Both the position numbers and the translations under genes were made by a program. DNA of 64,000 nucleotides from Chamaesiphon sp. 336R_metabinner_41 (lineage in GTDB: Bacteria; Cyanobacteriota; Cyanobacteriia; Cyanobacteriales; Chamaesiphonaceae). This document shows positions 24,507-33,975 of the stretch, piece by piece (position 1 is the stretch's first letter; each line of letters begins with the position of its first letter). Under the pieces are notes generated by a model. The model saw only the letters and a list, made by a program, of their open reading frames with translations. It did no database searches and had not been told where the DNA came from. The stretch is from positions 25,258 to 89,257 of the forward strand of contig JANYDE010000140.1 of assembly GCA_025359915.1 (NCBI GenBank), read 5' to 3'.

Positions 24507-24897
24507 TCACCCTCGTCGCGCCAGCTTACTGACTCAAAACTTCCTACGGATTGGTTATTGGGCTTGGCAAGGTTATTTGGATTTCGATCGAGGAATCGTC
24601 GCTATTAGTAGCGAGGTAGATCTTCTCGATGACTCTGACTATCGGGAAGGGATACTCGAACCAAGTCTCAATTTTCGATATATTCCTCACGTGCAATTAT
24701 CCATCTACCTCGAAGAATGGCTGGTACCTAGACAGTCAATCGATCCGATTTTAGCTGCTGTTGTTAATTATCAACCAGAGACAGAATTAATCTTAGCTGT
24801 TGAGTCTGGTGTAAATTTGGATATCTGCTGGTGTCAAAACCTCAAAATTTCACCACCGAATTGTTCGCAGTCTCCCATCTTGCAATATCCGGTTTAA
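24493..24897 (+). CDS. Orphan protein cotranscribed with DUF1636
   Basis: I do not recognise this 134-residue product. It has no signal peptide and no membrane segment. It is rich in Trp/Tyr and acidic residues ('RIGYWAWQGYLDFDRG', 'YIPHVQLSIYLEEW'), with two cysteines near residues 115 and 126. Its ATG lies inside the DUF1636 gene (14-bp overlap), so the two should be translated together under the cobalamin riboswitch. A role in cobalt or cobalamin handling follows only from that linkage. The frame has normal codon use, and no competing frame is convincing. Confidence 0.65.
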   Translation: MRHYNHPRRASLLTQNFLRIGYWAWQGYLDFDRGIVAISSEVDLLDDSDYREGILEPSLNFRYIPHVQLSIYLEEWLVPRQSIDPILAAVVNYQPETELILAVESGVNLDICWCQNLKISPPNCSQSPILQYPV

Positions 24898-24994
24898 TCC
24901 TTTGCGGTTTTAGGGGAAAGGAGAAACCTTAATTTACTAAACCACTCTAGATGTCTAATTCGACACTGGGACGGGAGTATCTAGTGGCATCTCC

Positions 24995-26686
24995 CTAGCC
25001 CAAAAGTGCTGCTATTACTACGGATGGGAGATTTTTCCAAGTCGGATAGGCTTCGAGCTTGAGTAGTTGTCGAGCCATCCCTAGTAGATTTTTATGATTG
25101 GCAAACCAGGCGGGGGTAGGGAAGATCCGAAATGGGGCGTAGACGACAGATTTTTGGGGAAGATCGAATAAATAACTATTGTGGACAAAACCAGTACCCG
25201 AACCAATATCAGCGAGAGTGTTGCCAGGATAGGCACCCCAGGTAGTCGAACCGAAGTAGAACAACATTCCCGACCAAAGATTTACACCAATGGTACCATA
25301 CTTTAAACTCACGATCGCCTGATCGAATTCTTGGTGATATCGCTGCTGGGTTTTGCCATCAATTAACACCGTACAGGAAAGAGTACCCCAAACTAAATCG
25401 TTTGCAAAATCTACAGCTTTGGTGAGAAAATCAGGGGCAGCATCAGCATCGATCGAAACTTGAGCCAAGATGCCACAAAATGCTTCCTCAGTTAGGGCAT
25501 ATTCGCCCGCTACAGGGGGTACATCGGGAATTATTGTCCAAGGTACGATCTGGGGATTGCGTGTCCCTAGAGCCTCGGATTGAGGGTATCTGTCGAGAAA
25601 TGTTTGATAGCGATCTTGGGCACCTGGATAGTAGGCTTGGCGGGGCGCAATAGCTGCTAATTCCCGTCGCACTGCGGCTAAAAATTCAGTTTGTTGCGCC
25701 CAACCAGATGCGGTGACTAGCAACTGTCCAGAGACGCAATTAAAACTGGCATTGTGGGCGATCGTACTAGCAACTTGACGCGCTTGAAAGGTCAAATCTG
25801 ATTTCGACCATTTACCGGGCACTACTAAAATCGGCGTGACACAACCGAGTTCAGAGGTAATCGGCTTGGTCAAACGCGGACGATTAGCGGCTTTTCGTTG
25901 TTGTTGTTCGTCCTCTGTTCCACCCCAAACGATCGCATCATGGGTATGATGGGAGCCAGTAATATGAATCGTCTCCACTTGGGGATGTTGGCACAGATAC
26001 TCGCCAACTTCAGCACCACCATAGACAATTTGCAAGAAACCAGATCGAATCAACGGCTCGAATGCTTGGGCTAAATACGTCCCAATATAAGCATTGACCG
26101 GATTCATCTTGATAATGACGATTTGATTTTCACTAAATAGCTTGGACAGAACATCCATCGCCACGATCGCCGAAACATTTCCAGCACCCAAAACAAGGGC
26201 AACTTTACCAGCCGTCGGTTCGCGATAGATTCGACCTTGAGTAGGCAGCGTTCCAGGTTTTAGCCACACCTCACCCCGATAGCCTAAATACAACATTCGA
26301 TCGATCGAATTTGTCGGCAATACCTCGGCGACAAATTGCCCATCCTTACGTTGATAGAGATTGGGTGGAGAAAGTTGTCCTTGCGCCTCAAGGGTAGTCA
26401 TCAACAAGCGAATATTCCGAACTGTCGAAATCGGCCCAGTCATCCATTCTTCGCCAGCCAGTGTCGATCGAGGTTCGATCCCTTTTGCTTGACAGCCAGC
26501 AGTCGCCCAAGCTTGGGCAATCGCGAGGGTTCGATCGAGACAGTCTTGAAGATATGCCAAACGTTTGGCGATACTAGTTTCTACCCACCGTTCTCGATGG
26601 TTGTGAAGAGTGGCAATAGCTCGATCGATCTCGTCGAAGTTGGTAGTTAATTGCGATGCGGGAATATTACTAGTACTGAGCGGCAT
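24995..26686 (-). CDS. Aldehyde dehydrogenase superfamily protein
   Basis: This 563-residue protein is longer than the usual ~480-500 of ALDHs but has the fold's motifs. These are 'AGKVALVLGAGNVSAIVAMD' (NAD-binding loop), 'VETIHITGSHHTHD' (the TGS step), 'ITSELGCVTPILVVPG' (Glu of the ELG motif), and 'NASFNCVSGQLLVTASG' with the likely nucleophile Cys. It would oxidise an aldehyde with NAD(P)+. The N-terminal ~90 residues and the 'WGGTEDEQQQRKAANRPR' insert differ from common ALDHs, so substrate prediction is not safe. It stands alone on the minus strand, divergent from the ArsS-like gene. Confidence 0.85.
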   Translation of the reverse strand: MPLSTSNIPASQLTTNFDEIDRAIATLHNHRERWVETSIAKRLAYLQDCLDRTLAIAQAWATAGCQAKGIEPRSTLAGEEWMTGPISTVRNIRLLMTTLEAQGQLSPPNLYQRKDGQFVAEVLPTNSIDRMLYLGYRGEVWLKPGTLPTQGRIYREPTAGKVALVLGAGNVSAIVAMDVLSKLFSENQIVIIKMNPVNAYIGTYLAQAFEPLIRSGFLQIVYGGAEVGEYLCQHPQVETIHITGSHHTHDAIVWGGTEDEQQQRKAANRPRLTKPITSELGCVTPILVVPGKWSKSDLTFQARQVASTIAHNASFNCVSGQLLVTASGWAQQTEFLAAVRRELAAIAPRQAYYPGAQDRYQTFLDRYPQSEALGTRNPQIVPWTIIPDVPPVAGEYALTEEAFCGILAQVSIDADAAPDFLTKAVDFANDLVWGTLSCTVLIDGKTQQRYHQEFDQAIVSLKYGTIGVNLWSGMLFYFGSTTWGAYPGNTLADIGSGTGFVHNSYLFDLPQKSVVYAPFRIFPTPAWFANHKNLLGMARQLLKLEAYPTWKNLPSVVIAALLG

Positions 26687-26827
26687 AAATAAACCTAGTA
26701 TTTAGATGGGAGATGGGAGATGGGAGGATCTGATGGTGGCTAAACTTATGCCGTCTAGTACTAGTCATCTCGATTTGGGATTATCCTACTTTAAAACAAA
26801 TTACACTTAAAAAATTGCCAGCATCCG

Positions 26828-26846
26828 CAATTCTCAATTCTCAATT
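26828..26846. repeat. CAATTCT heptamer repeat at the arsS start
   Basis: CAATTCTCAATTCTCAATT precedes the chosen ATG of the radical SAM gene by a few bases; the same unit occurs at 6962-6976 and inverted (TTGAGAA) at 39490-39504. Confidence 0.75.
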
Positions 26847-26853
26847 AATTGAC

Positions 26854-27855
26854 ATGATTCAACCACTCGCAGCCGCTGAATTAATTACCCCCTTTAAACA
26901 GCGGCTGGACACTCCTCTGAGCAAGCAACCGATCTCGATGCTCCAAGTCAATCTGGGCAAGCGTTGCAACCTTGCCTGTACTCATTGCCATGTGGACGCT
27001 AGTCCCCACCGTACCGAAGAAATGTCGTCAAATGTTGTCGATCGAGTGATCGAACTAATTTACACATTCCCCCAGCTCAAAGTTGTCGATCTTACAGGTG
27101 GTGCGCCAGAGCTGCTCAATGGCTTCAAACCGATCCTCGAAGCAGCCGTAGCAACTGGCAAACAAGTTATCGTTCGTTCTAATTTAACCATTTATTTTGT
27201 CCCTGGTTATGAAGACATCCCTGCCTATTGTGCCCAACATCAAGTCCGGATTGTTGCTTCATTACCTTGCTATCTAGCTGATAATGTCGATCAAATGCGG
27301 GGAGCGGGTGTTTTTAATGCTTCGATTAAGGCGTTACAATGGTTAAATCGGCTGGGCTATGGTCGAGATCCTCATTTGCAGATCGATTTGGTCTACAATC
27401 CACCCATTCCCACCTCGACAAATTTTCGATTGACTCCCGATCAGGTAGCCCTCGAACAAGATTATAAAACATTTTTCCAAGAACATTTTGATGTTTGTTT
27501 TAACAATCTATTTACGATTACCAATTTACCGATTGGTAGAACTAAATTTCAGCTAGAACATCATCATCTTCACCAACCTTATCTAAAGTTCTTGGAGTCT
27601 AATTATAACCCTGTTACTGTACCTCAATTAATGTGCCGCAACCAACTATCGATCGATTATCTCGGCAATGTATATGACTGTGATTTTAACCAAATGACCA
27701 ATCTCCCCGCGATCTCACATCAGGGGGAACTATTAACAGTCGATCGATTACTAGCCGCAGGCAGCTTGGATTTAATTAGTGAAATTCAGACCGAAACTTA
27801 CTGCTATGGTTGCACGGCTGGGTGCGGTTCTAGTTGTGGTGGATCTTTAGTCTAA
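26854..27855 (+). CDS. arsS: ArsS-like radical SAM protein (arsenosugar biosynthesis)
   Basis: I start at the ATG at 26854; the frame runs back to a TTG at 26815 through repeat sequence. The product has about 333 residues. The radical SAM cluster is C38-x3-C42-x2-C45 ('KRCNLACTHCHVDASP'), followed by 'VDLTGGAPEL'. The C-terminal DUF3641-like region ends with a Cys/Gly-rich 'CYGCTAGCGSSCGGS'. This combination is characteristic of ArsS, which converts dimethylarsenic-adenosine intermediates toward oxo-arsenosugars after ArsM. No arsM or other ars gene is adjacent here, so the family call is good but the pathway context is not visible. Confidence 0.85.
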   Translation: MIQPLAAAELITPFKQRLDTPLSKQPISMLQVNLGKRCNLACTHCHVDASPHRTEEMSSNVVDRVIELIYTFPQLKVVDLTGGAPELLNGFKPILEAAVATGKQVIVRSNLTIYFVPGYEDIPAYCAQHQVRIVASLPCYLADNVDQMRGAGVFNASIKALQWLNRLGYGRDPHLQIDLVYNPPIPTSTNFRLTPDQVALEQDYKTFFQEHFDVCFNNLFTITNLPIGRTKFQLEHHHLHQPYLKFLESNYNPVTVPQLMCRNQLSIDYLGNVYDCDFNQMTNLPAISHQGELLTVDRLLAAGSLDLISEIQTETYCYGCTAGCGSSCGGSLV

Positions 27856-28045
27856 AGAAGTATCTAAATATATTAAAATCCATCCAGAGCAAAATAATTT
27901 ATAATGTAGCGAGATTACGATCTTAATTTATCACAAAGATTGTTGACGGTAGCAGAAAATTTGCCCGTGCCTAAAGCAGGCTAAAACCAAAAGCAATAGT
28001 CTACCATCAGTAATCTCATTAATTTTAAAATATCTACTTAAATAA

Positions 28046-29116
28046 ATGATTAGTCAAACGGAATATGTCAAGGTGCTGCGCCCATTATTACCAGAGGAAG
28101 CTTTCAAACCCAACTCAAATAAATTAGTAATCCTGGGCATCAATCTCCTGATTTTAGCACTAGGATGGTCGATCGCCAGAGAATTAGATCGATGGTCGAT
28201 CGGGTGGCTATGGTTATATTTACCATTGAGTCTCATCATGGGTAATAGTATTGTGATTTGTCTATTTGCTTCCCATGATTCGATGCATGGTAGCACCATC
28301 AAACAGCCACGCTGGAGATACTTGTTGAGCTTCTTCGCCCTGTCCTTATTATGGATGCCACCAACATTATGGAAAGCAGTTCACAATCACAAACATCATA
28401 CCGAAACCAACGCAATTAGCGACCCCGATCGCATGTACCTAATCGGTCAAAATGATACCTGGGGGAAATGGATTCAAAACTTATTTGTACCATCTTCTGA
28501 AGTTAACTGGTTATTCTTAATTGTTGGGATGACTAGCTCATGGGTTGTCCATACTTTTCGGCATATCACTTCAATTTTGCTATTCAATAATGATGAAGTT
28601 ACCTACGTGCCAGCTCCAGTTGTAGTCAGTCCGCGCAAACGCCAAATTATTGCGATCGAACTAATCGCAATCTGCTTAGTTCATTTGGGAGTTTTAGCCT
28701 ATCTCAAATTTAGTCCCTTAGCAATTTTGCTCGGATATATCATGCCATTGGGTGTTGGCTATGCAGGCGTAATGTTCTATATCTACACCAATCATTTCCT
28801 CTGCCAAATGACTGATGTAAACGATCCCTTAGTCAATAGTGTGTCATTGAAAATGCCCAAGATTTTCGATTTATTACACTTCAATTTTTCCTATCATACC
28901 GAACACCATTTATTTCCCAGTATCAATTCCGACTACTATCCTCTTGTTCAATCATTATTGCAAACCCACTATCCCGAATCTTACAATCTGATCCCAGGCG
29001 CAGAAGCATGGCAACTATTGTTAAAAACTCCCCGCCACTATCGCGATGAGGTGACATTAACAGATCGACTCGATCGAGCATCTGTCATCTGTCCCTGTGC
29101 TGTTGGTGCAAAGTAA
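28046..29116 (+). CDS. Fatty-acid-desaturase-family membrane di-iron protein
   Basis: This 356-residue protein has several membrane helices and the three His boxes of membrane desaturases and hydroxylases. They are H77-DSM-H81, H113-N-H115-K-H117-H118, and 'FSYHTEHHLFPSI' near 290. They bind the di-iron centre. Substrate could be an acyl lipid or a carotenoid: the length fits neither the short CrtW ketolases (~250) nor a clear DesA/B/C signature, so I keep the generic call. It lies alone downstream of the arsS-like gene. After its TAA the same frame stays open for 58 more codons, which may be a decayed extension. Confidence 0.85.
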   Translation: MISQTEYVKVLRPLLPEEAFKPNSNKLVILGINLLILALGWSIARELDRWSIGWLWLYLPLSLIMGNSIVICLFASHDSMHGSTIKQPRWRYLLSFFALSLLWMPPTLWKAVHNHKHHTETNAISDPDRMYLIGQNDTWGKWIQNLFVPSSEVNWLFLIVGMTSSWVVHTFRHITSILLFNNDEVTYVPAPVVVSPRKRQIIAIELIAICLVHLGVLAYLKFSPLAILLGYIMPLGVGYAGVMFYIYTNHFLCQMTDVNDPLVNSVSLKMPKIFDLLHFNFSYHTEHHLFPSINSDYYPLVQSLLQTHYPESYNLIPGAEAWQLLLKTPRHYRDEVTLTDRLDRASVICPCAVGAK

Positions 29117-29472
29117 TCGAAGTGTCATAGTCGGCTTGAATCTGTGGATAATTGGCAAAAGCTACCCAAAGCAGAGCTATCAAAATTTTTACTCGATGAA
29201 TTAGGATTAGCTGCGCCTAAAAATAGCTCGATATCGGCGAGTATGATTACCAGGTATTTTATCCTGCCCAGTGCCGCAAATCAGCCGATCTGAACAATGG
29301 GTAGAACTGTAGTATATAAAAATTAACTACTTTTGCAACAAAAATTAACTATTTTGAAATTAAGTCAAAAATGTCTGACACTATTCTCAATAGTCTTGAC
29401 AGATTGAATGGGTTTGAGGTATGTTATTTGTAATGATCCACAACCATCAGCAGGGAATCTATTACATCAAGA
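29117..29472. other. Gene-free spacer with a 58-codon open tail
   Basis: After the desaturase stop at 29114-29116 the frame continues open to a TGA at 29291-29293, with plausible peptide sequence ('LPKAELSKFLLDELGLA') but no ATG near its start. The remaining part up to the MnmD-like gene is AT-rich and shows no hairpin terminator. Confidence 0.4.
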
Positions 29473-29508
29473 TTGAAAAGTCTCGATTTGCTAAAGGTAA
29501 TAGTAAAT

Positions 29509-30375
29509 ATGTCCCAACAGTTCGATCCTTGCATTACCGAAGATGGTTCTTACACTTTTTTCTCAGAAGAGTTTGGACAGACCTTTCATAGTAGGTATGG
29601 GGCAAGAGCAGAATCGATCTTTAAATATGCAATTCCGACCTTATTAGCCGATCGAGCGAGTCGCGGTCATTTGCGGCTATTAGATATTTGTTATGGCTTG
29701 GGTTATAACAGTGCCGCCGCACTATCGGCTATTTGGCGATCGAATCCCAATTGTACTGTCGAAATCATCGCCCTCGAACTCGATCGAACCGTACCAATTT
29801 CAGCGATCGAACATCATTTATTAGCTGAATGGGAAGAGCCAATTTCCCAACTATTAACTCGATTAGTGCAAGCGGAAACTATCGATACACCCAAATGCCA
29901 AGCCCAATTAATCTTTGGCGATGCACGGCAGACAATCGATCTCGTTCTGGATCAATCTTTTCAAGCCGATGCAATTTTTCTCGATCCATTTTCGCCATTA
30001 TCTTGTCCCCAATTATGGACAGTTGAATTTATCGATCGAGTTGCTAGATGCTGCGCAGCCGACGGCATCATTGCCACATATTCATGTGCGGCAGCAGCGC
30101 GAACGGCGATGATTCAAGCTGGCTTATTGATCGCTGATAGTCTTCCGGTAGGTAGAAAAGCACCAGGTACAATTGCCAGTTTTGATCCAGTACAATTCCC
30201 CCCACTCTCACAACAAGAATTAGAACACCTTCAGACACGTGCTGCTATTCCCTATCGAGATCCCACCTTGTCCGATTCGATGGCGAGTATCGTCAATCGT
30301 CGCGAATTAGAACAGGATCATTGTGGATGGGAAACTACCTCGCAATGGAAAAAGCGGTGGCGGGCAGTTAGTTAA
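29509..30375 (+). CDS. MnmC/MnmD-like tRNA methyltransferase domain protein
   Basis: I choose the ATG at 29509 ('MSQQFDPCITEDGSYTFFSE'), 288 residues, rather than the TTG at 29473. The sequence 'DGSYTFFSEEFGQTFHSRYGA' region (residues about 10-30) and 'RLLDICYGLGYNSAAAL', 'LIFGDARQTIDLV', 'AIFLDPFSPLSCPQLWT' match the methyltransferase half of MnmC (DUF752, also called MnmD when free-standing). It methylates the aminomethyl group at U34 of some tRNAs. Cyanobacteria usually carry this stand-alone form, without the FAD oxidase domain, as here. Neighbours give no added clue. Confidence 0.85.
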   Translation: MSQQFDPCITEDGSYTFFSEEFGQTFHSRYGARAESIFKYAIPTLLADRASRGHLRLLDICYGLGYNSAAALSAIWRSNPNCTVEIIALELDRTVPISAIEHHLLAEWEEPISQLLTRLVQAETIDTPKCQAQLIFGDARQTIDLVLDQSFQADAIFLDPFSPLSCPQLWTVEFIDRVARCCAADGIIATYSCAAAARTAMIQAGLLIADSLPVGRKAPGTIASFDPVQFPPLSQQELEHLQTRAAIPYRDPTLSDSMASIVNRRELEQDHCGWETTSQWKKRWRAVS

Positions 30376-30416
30376 TAATTGCACCTACCTACTTCATTGA
30401 CCGCAAATTAGACCAA

Positions 30417-31139
30417 TCATCTACTCAAAGTACGTAGAAAGCGACCTAAACTAGCAAATACACCAGGAGATTTGGTAGGAGTAGAACTATCACCTGGTGT
30501 CGAGGGCATCAGGATCGCGTCTAGCTCATCACCGACGGGTTTTTGTGGGCATTCAGCCAGCAGGATATAATCATCATCCTGTTCGAGCCACACCTGCCAT
30601 TGAGCTGGATAGCAGCGATAGATAGCGGATGTTTCTAGCGGTTTGATATAATAGGCGCAGGTCAACGTCGTCAGAAATCTGTCGCGGAGCTGTCTGGCGG
30701 CATAACCAATACCGACAATTGCGGCATCTTCCAGCTTAGGCAAAAATAAGATCACTGGACGATCACCTGCTAGATTACATAATTTCTCGACCTGTTCGAC
30801 TTCTACCGCAGAAGGTTCGATCGCGATGAATAGTTGGTCTTCATCCTGAATTTTGTCTGCAATTGGCGATCGACTGCTACCGATATCGTCGATTTTAAAA
30901 TTAATATCAGCCCAATCCCGTCTAGCTAAGGCAGCGGCTCCAGTATCGCTAAATAATACCTTAAGCGTATTGCCCTTATCGCTAAATGATTCGATAAATT
31001 GTCGCGCCAAACCCATCGACTTGAGTTCGGGAATTAAAATCTCGACAGTAATCCGTTGATGTCCCGCAGCAATAGCGGCAATAGTTGCCGTTTGAGCCAG
31101 TGCGATCGATTCTTCGAGAGTGGTTGGTAGTTTTGACAT
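30417..31139 (-). CDS. DUF1995 family protein (LPA3-like)
   Basis: This 240-residue protein starts 'MSKLPTTLEESIALAQTAT', typical of DUF1995, and continues with 'RITVEILIPELKSMGLA', 'RPVILFLPKLEDAAIVGIGY', and 'WQVWLEQDDDYILLAECPQKP'. The family is restricted to cyanobacteria and plastids; plant members such as LPA3 assist photosystem II assembly. It appears soluble with no signal peptide. It is convergent with the MnmD-like gene and divergent from nfeD. Confidence 0.82.
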   Translation of the reverse strand: MSKLPTTLEESIALAQTATIAAIAAGHQRITVEILIPELKSMGLARQFIESFSDKGNTLKVLFSDTGAAALARRDWADINFKIDDIGSSRSPIADKIQDEDQLFIAIEPSAVEVEQVEKLCNLAGDRPVILFLPKLEDAAIVGIGYAARQLRDRFLTTLTCAYYIKPLETSAIYRCYPAQWQVWLEQDDDYILLAECPQKPVGDELDAILMPSTPGDSSTPTKSPGVFASLGRFLRTLSR

Positions 31140-31249
31140 GAAGCATTGGAAACTAAGTCTAATTATTAGATTACAGCTCGATCGGGTATTCGGTCAATTT
31201 GATGTTTTCTTGGCTATCGTAGAGTTAGACGATCAATCCAACAATAAAT

Positions 31250-31726
31250 ATGATCTGGCTCAGTCAAATTACGATTGATGGAATAGAAATTAGCCCAAGT
31301 GGATTGTGGATGATAGTGGGCACTACGCTATGCTTAATAGAACTGTTGGTACCCACAGCCTTTACTGCGGTTTGTATGGGTGTGAGTGCATTTCTGGTGT
31401 CGCTGATAGCTTTGATGATCCCATCGTGGCTCGGCGTGCAAATAGCGATCTGGATGTTGTTGTCCTGTGGATTGATTATGCTGGGTTATCGCATCAATCA
31501 ACAGCGTAGTTCGCGGCAGATTCAAGCATCTACCGAAGCCGAAGCATTGACGGCGATGATGCCAAATCAGCCTGGGCGGGTATTATATGAAGGAGCTTCT
31601 TGGCGGGCAAGATGTGCCGATGGGGTAGAATCGATCGTAGCCCAAGAGAAACTACACGTAGTCGGGCGCGAAGGAAATCTCCTGATTGTGATGCCAATGC
31701 ATCTATTGGAGATTAGGGCTAGATGA
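31250..31726 (+). CDS. NfeD-like membrane protein
   Basis: This 158-residue protein has two or three N-terminal membrane helices (about 18-85, 'LCLIELLVPTAFTAVCMGVS', 'GVQIAIWMLLSCGLIMLGY'). A C-terminal OB-fold domain follows ('GRVLYEGASWRARCADGVE', 'KLHVVGREGNLLIV'). Short NfeD proteins work with slipins in membrane-domain organisation. The slipin gene begins 54 bp downstream, the usual pairing. Confidence 0.9.
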   Translation: MIWLSQITIDGIEISPSGLWMIVGTTLCLIELLVPTAFTAVCMGVSAFLVSLIALMIPSWLGVQIAIWMLLSCGLIMLGYRINQQRSSRQIQASTEAEALTAMMPNQPGRVLYEGASWRARCADGVESIVAQEKLHVVGREGNLLIVMPMHLLEIRAR

Positions 31727-31779
31727 GGATTTAAGCCCCAAATAGAGATTGGAAATTAAGATTTAGAGTTAATATTATT

Positions 31780-32700
31780 ATGGATCCATTTGCTTTAATG
31801 ATTGCTGCCATTCTTGGTTTTGGTGGTTTGTCGGGTATTAAAATTGTCAATCAGGGCGATGAAGCTCTAGTTGAAAGATTGGGGAAATATACGGGGAAAA
31901 AACTTCAACCTGGCTTAAATTATTTGATTCCGATGGTAGAAAGGGTTTCTTTTCAACAAACTATTCGAGAGCGGGTAATTGATATTCCACCCCAGCAGTG
32001 TATCACCCGCGATAATGTGTCGGTGACTGTGGATGCAGTGGTTTACTGGCGCATTTTAGATATGGAAAAAGCTTACTATCGCGTTGAAAATCTCCAGTCG
32101 GCGATGATTAACTTGGTACTTACCCAGATCAGAGCGGAAATGGGGCAATTATCATTAGATGAAACCTTTACTGCACGCAATCAAATCAATGAATTACTAC
32201 TGCAAGATTTGGATAAATCTACCGATCCTTGGGGAGTAAAAGTCACGCGGGTGGAACTCCGAGATTTGATTCCGGCGAAGGCGGTAATGGATGCGATGGA
32301 ATTACAAATGTCTGCGGAACGGAAAAAACGAGCGGCAATTTTGACATCAGAAGGAGAACGAGAATCGGCAGTAAATGCGGCAAAAGGGCGAGCCGATGCC
32401 TTATTACTCGATGCGGAGGCGCAGCAAAAATCGGTGCTATTAGGTGCGGAAGCGGAACGTCAACAACAAATCCTCAAGGCGCAAGGGATTGCGGCTTCAG
32501 CGGGGATTATTGGCAAACAGCTCGAAGACAATCCCGAATCCAAAAGATCGATCGAAATCTTATTGGCATTGGGCTATCTCGAAATGGGATCTAGTATTGG
32601 CAAGAGTGGTAGTAGCAAGGTTTTGTTTATGGATCCGAGTAGTGTTCCGGCAACAATGGAAGGAATTAAATCAATTTTGGGGGATACTGCACGCAGCTAA
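31780..32700 (+). CDS. SPFH/slipin family protein (stomatin/paraslipin, Slr1128-like)
   Basis: This 306-residue protein has a short N-terminal hydrophobic hairpin and the SPFH core: '[20 protein letters not shown]', '[20 protein letters not shown]', '[18 protein letters not shown]', '[20 protein letters not shown]'. A long Ala/Glu-rich coiled coil follows ('[19 protein letters not shown]'). It forms ring-like oligomers at the membrane and is linked to protease regulation and stress tolerance. It is encoded immediately after nfeD in one transcription unit. Confidence 0.93.
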   Translation: MDPFALMIAAILGFGGLSGIKIVNQGDEALVERLGKYTGKKLQPGLNYLIPMVERVSFQQTIRERVIDIPPQQCITRDNVSVTVDAVVYWRILDMEKAYYRVENLQSAMINLVLTQIRAEMGQLSLDETFTARNQINELLLQDLDKSTDPWGVKVTRVELRDLIPAKAVMDAMELQMSAERKKRAAILTSEGERESAVNAAKGRADALLLDAEAQQKSVLLGAEAERQQQILKAQGIAASAGIIGKQLEDNPESKRSIEILLALGYLEMGSSIGKSGSSKVLFMDPSSVPATMEGIKSILGDTARS

Positions 32701-32742
32701 AAGTCAGAATATTAAATTGCTCATTACATACCTAGAAAATAG

Positions 32743-32773
32743 ACTATTCACTATCCACTATCCACTCACTATT
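32743..32773. repeat. ACTATCC heptamer repeat
   Basis: Several copies of ACTAT(T/C)C(A/C)-type 7-mers lie between the convergent slipin and J-protein genes. Confidence 0.7.
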
Positions 32774-32781
32774 CTAGATAT

Positions 32782-33813
32782 CTAATTCTTCACGGGGAAG
32801 GGAATATTTGCTAAATCCAGTCGAGGATTAAATGATTCGATTTCGCGTAACTTTTCATATAGTTCGCGTTCGGCTGGTAGTAAACTTCTCGGTACGACGA
32901 TTTGAATTTCTAGCAATTGATCGCCGCGTCTGCCATCTTCACCAGGAAAACCCTTGCCAGCTAACCGCAATTTTTGTCCAGAAATGATGCTTTGGGGCAG
33001 ACTAATTTTAACTAGTCCATCGAGAGTGGGTACTTCGACGAAGCCACCTAATACTGCTTCTGCTGGCGTAACTGGAAGTTGGCAATAGATATTAACTCCT
33101 TCGAGTCTAAAAAATTGGTGGGGTGAAACATTGATTTTGAGATAAAGATCGCCGCCACCAATTCCTTGCCCCCGGAGACGAATCTTTTGTCCAGGTATCA
33201 TTCCAGGCGGCATATCTACTTCCAAAGATCGACCATCTTCTTGAATTGTAATCCGTTCGCGCCCGCCGAGATAGGCTTTATCTAGAGGTAAAGTGAGTTC
33301 GGCTTCGAGATTTTTAGGATTTAATCGAGGCTGCGGTTCTGTGAAATTATTGCGATCTGGTTCCCTAGATTCGCGAGGATTTCGACGTTCGTTGGGACGA
33401 GAATTGCGATCTGTTTGAGATTGAGATCGTAGGTTTCTATCTCTGCTAATAGTCCCATTCCTCGATTCTTTTTTGCGTCCTAATAATCGATCGATAAAAG
33501 TATTAAAATCATCGCCAAATTCCTCTTCATCAGTTGATCGATCTCTAGGTTCTCTCGGCTCACTAGCTGGAGCTTTCGTGCGATTTTTACGCCAGAACCC
33601 CGTAAACTTATCATACTGCGATCGCTTAGATCGATCGGACAATATTTCATAAGCTTCACTAATATCCTTAAACTTATCCTCAGCAGATTTATCCCCAGGA
33701 TTGAGATCTGGATGATATTTCCGCGCTAATTGTCGAAATGATTGTTTGATCTCATCAGCGGAAGCATCCCGCTTCACACCTAATAGCTCGTAATAATTGG
33801 GAATATCTTGCAT
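32782..33813 (-). CDS. J-domain chaperone, CbpA/DnaJ3-like, next to dnaK
   Basis: This 343-residue protein has an N-terminal J domain (about 5-70: '[20 protein letters not shown]', HPD in '[11 protein letters not shown]'). A charged, Arg/Asn/Ser-rich linker (about 75-165) follows, then a DnaJ C-terminal domain ('[17 protein letters not shown]', '[18 protein letters not shown]'). There is no CxxCxGxG zinc finger, so it is a class II J-protein. It lies 162 bp downstream of the dnaK gene on the same strand, the arrangement of the cyanobacterial DnaK3-DnaJ3 pair, and should deliver clients to that DnaK. A paralogue is encoded at 56115. Confidence 0.9.
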   Translation of the reverse strand: MQDIPNYYELLGVKRDASADEIKQSFRQLARKYHPDLNPGDKSAEDKFKDISEAYEILSDRSKRSQYDKFTGFWRKNRTKAPASEPREPRDRSTDEEEFGDDFNTFIDRLLGRKKESRNGTISRDRNLRSQSQTDRNSRPNERRNPRESREPDRNNFTEPQPRLNPKNLEAELTLPLDKAYLGGRERITIQEDGRSLEVDMPPGMIPGQKIRLRGQGIGGGDLYLKINVSPHQFFRLEGVNIYCQLPVTPAEAVLGGFVEVPTLDGLVKISLPQSIISGQKLRLAGKGFPGEDGRRGDQLLEIQIVVPRSLLPAERELYEKLREIESFNPRLDLANIPFPVKN

Positions 33814-33843
33814 GGTACGGGTTAGGCTTTCGGAGTTAGGGAA

Positions 33844-33885
33844 GGGATAGGGGATAGGGGATAGTGAGTAGTGAATAGTGAATAG
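33844..33885. repeat. GGGATAG / GTGAATA heptamer tandem repeat
   Basis: About six 7-mer units of GGGATAG grading into GTGAATA lie between the dnaK and J-protein genes. The same unit occurs at 36718-36740, 47094-47116, 57129-57181 and 58833-58860. Confidence 0.9.
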
Positions 33886-33898
33886 AATTTTTGTTAAA

Positions 33899-33974
33899 GC
33901 CTAACGCCTAACATCTAGAGCCTAACCCCTAACCCCTAAACCCTAACCCCTAACCCCTATTCCCTATCCCCTAA
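33899..33974. repeat. CCCTAAC heptamer tandem repeat
   Basis: About eight units of CCCTAAC / CCCTATT / CCCTATC occupy the space directly after the dnaK stop. The look is telomere-like but the unit is 7 bases and belongs to the heptamer class found throughout the window. Confidence 0.9.
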
Positions 33975-33975
33975 A

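Noticed and set aside
33899..33974. Telomere-like CCCTAAC array
   Set aside because: The unit is one of several heptamers in this bacterial window, and the flanks are ordinary genes; it is not a chromosome end.
33840..33975. Possible CRISPR array at the dnaK spacer
   Set aside because: Units are contiguous 7-mers without spacers, and no cas gene is present.
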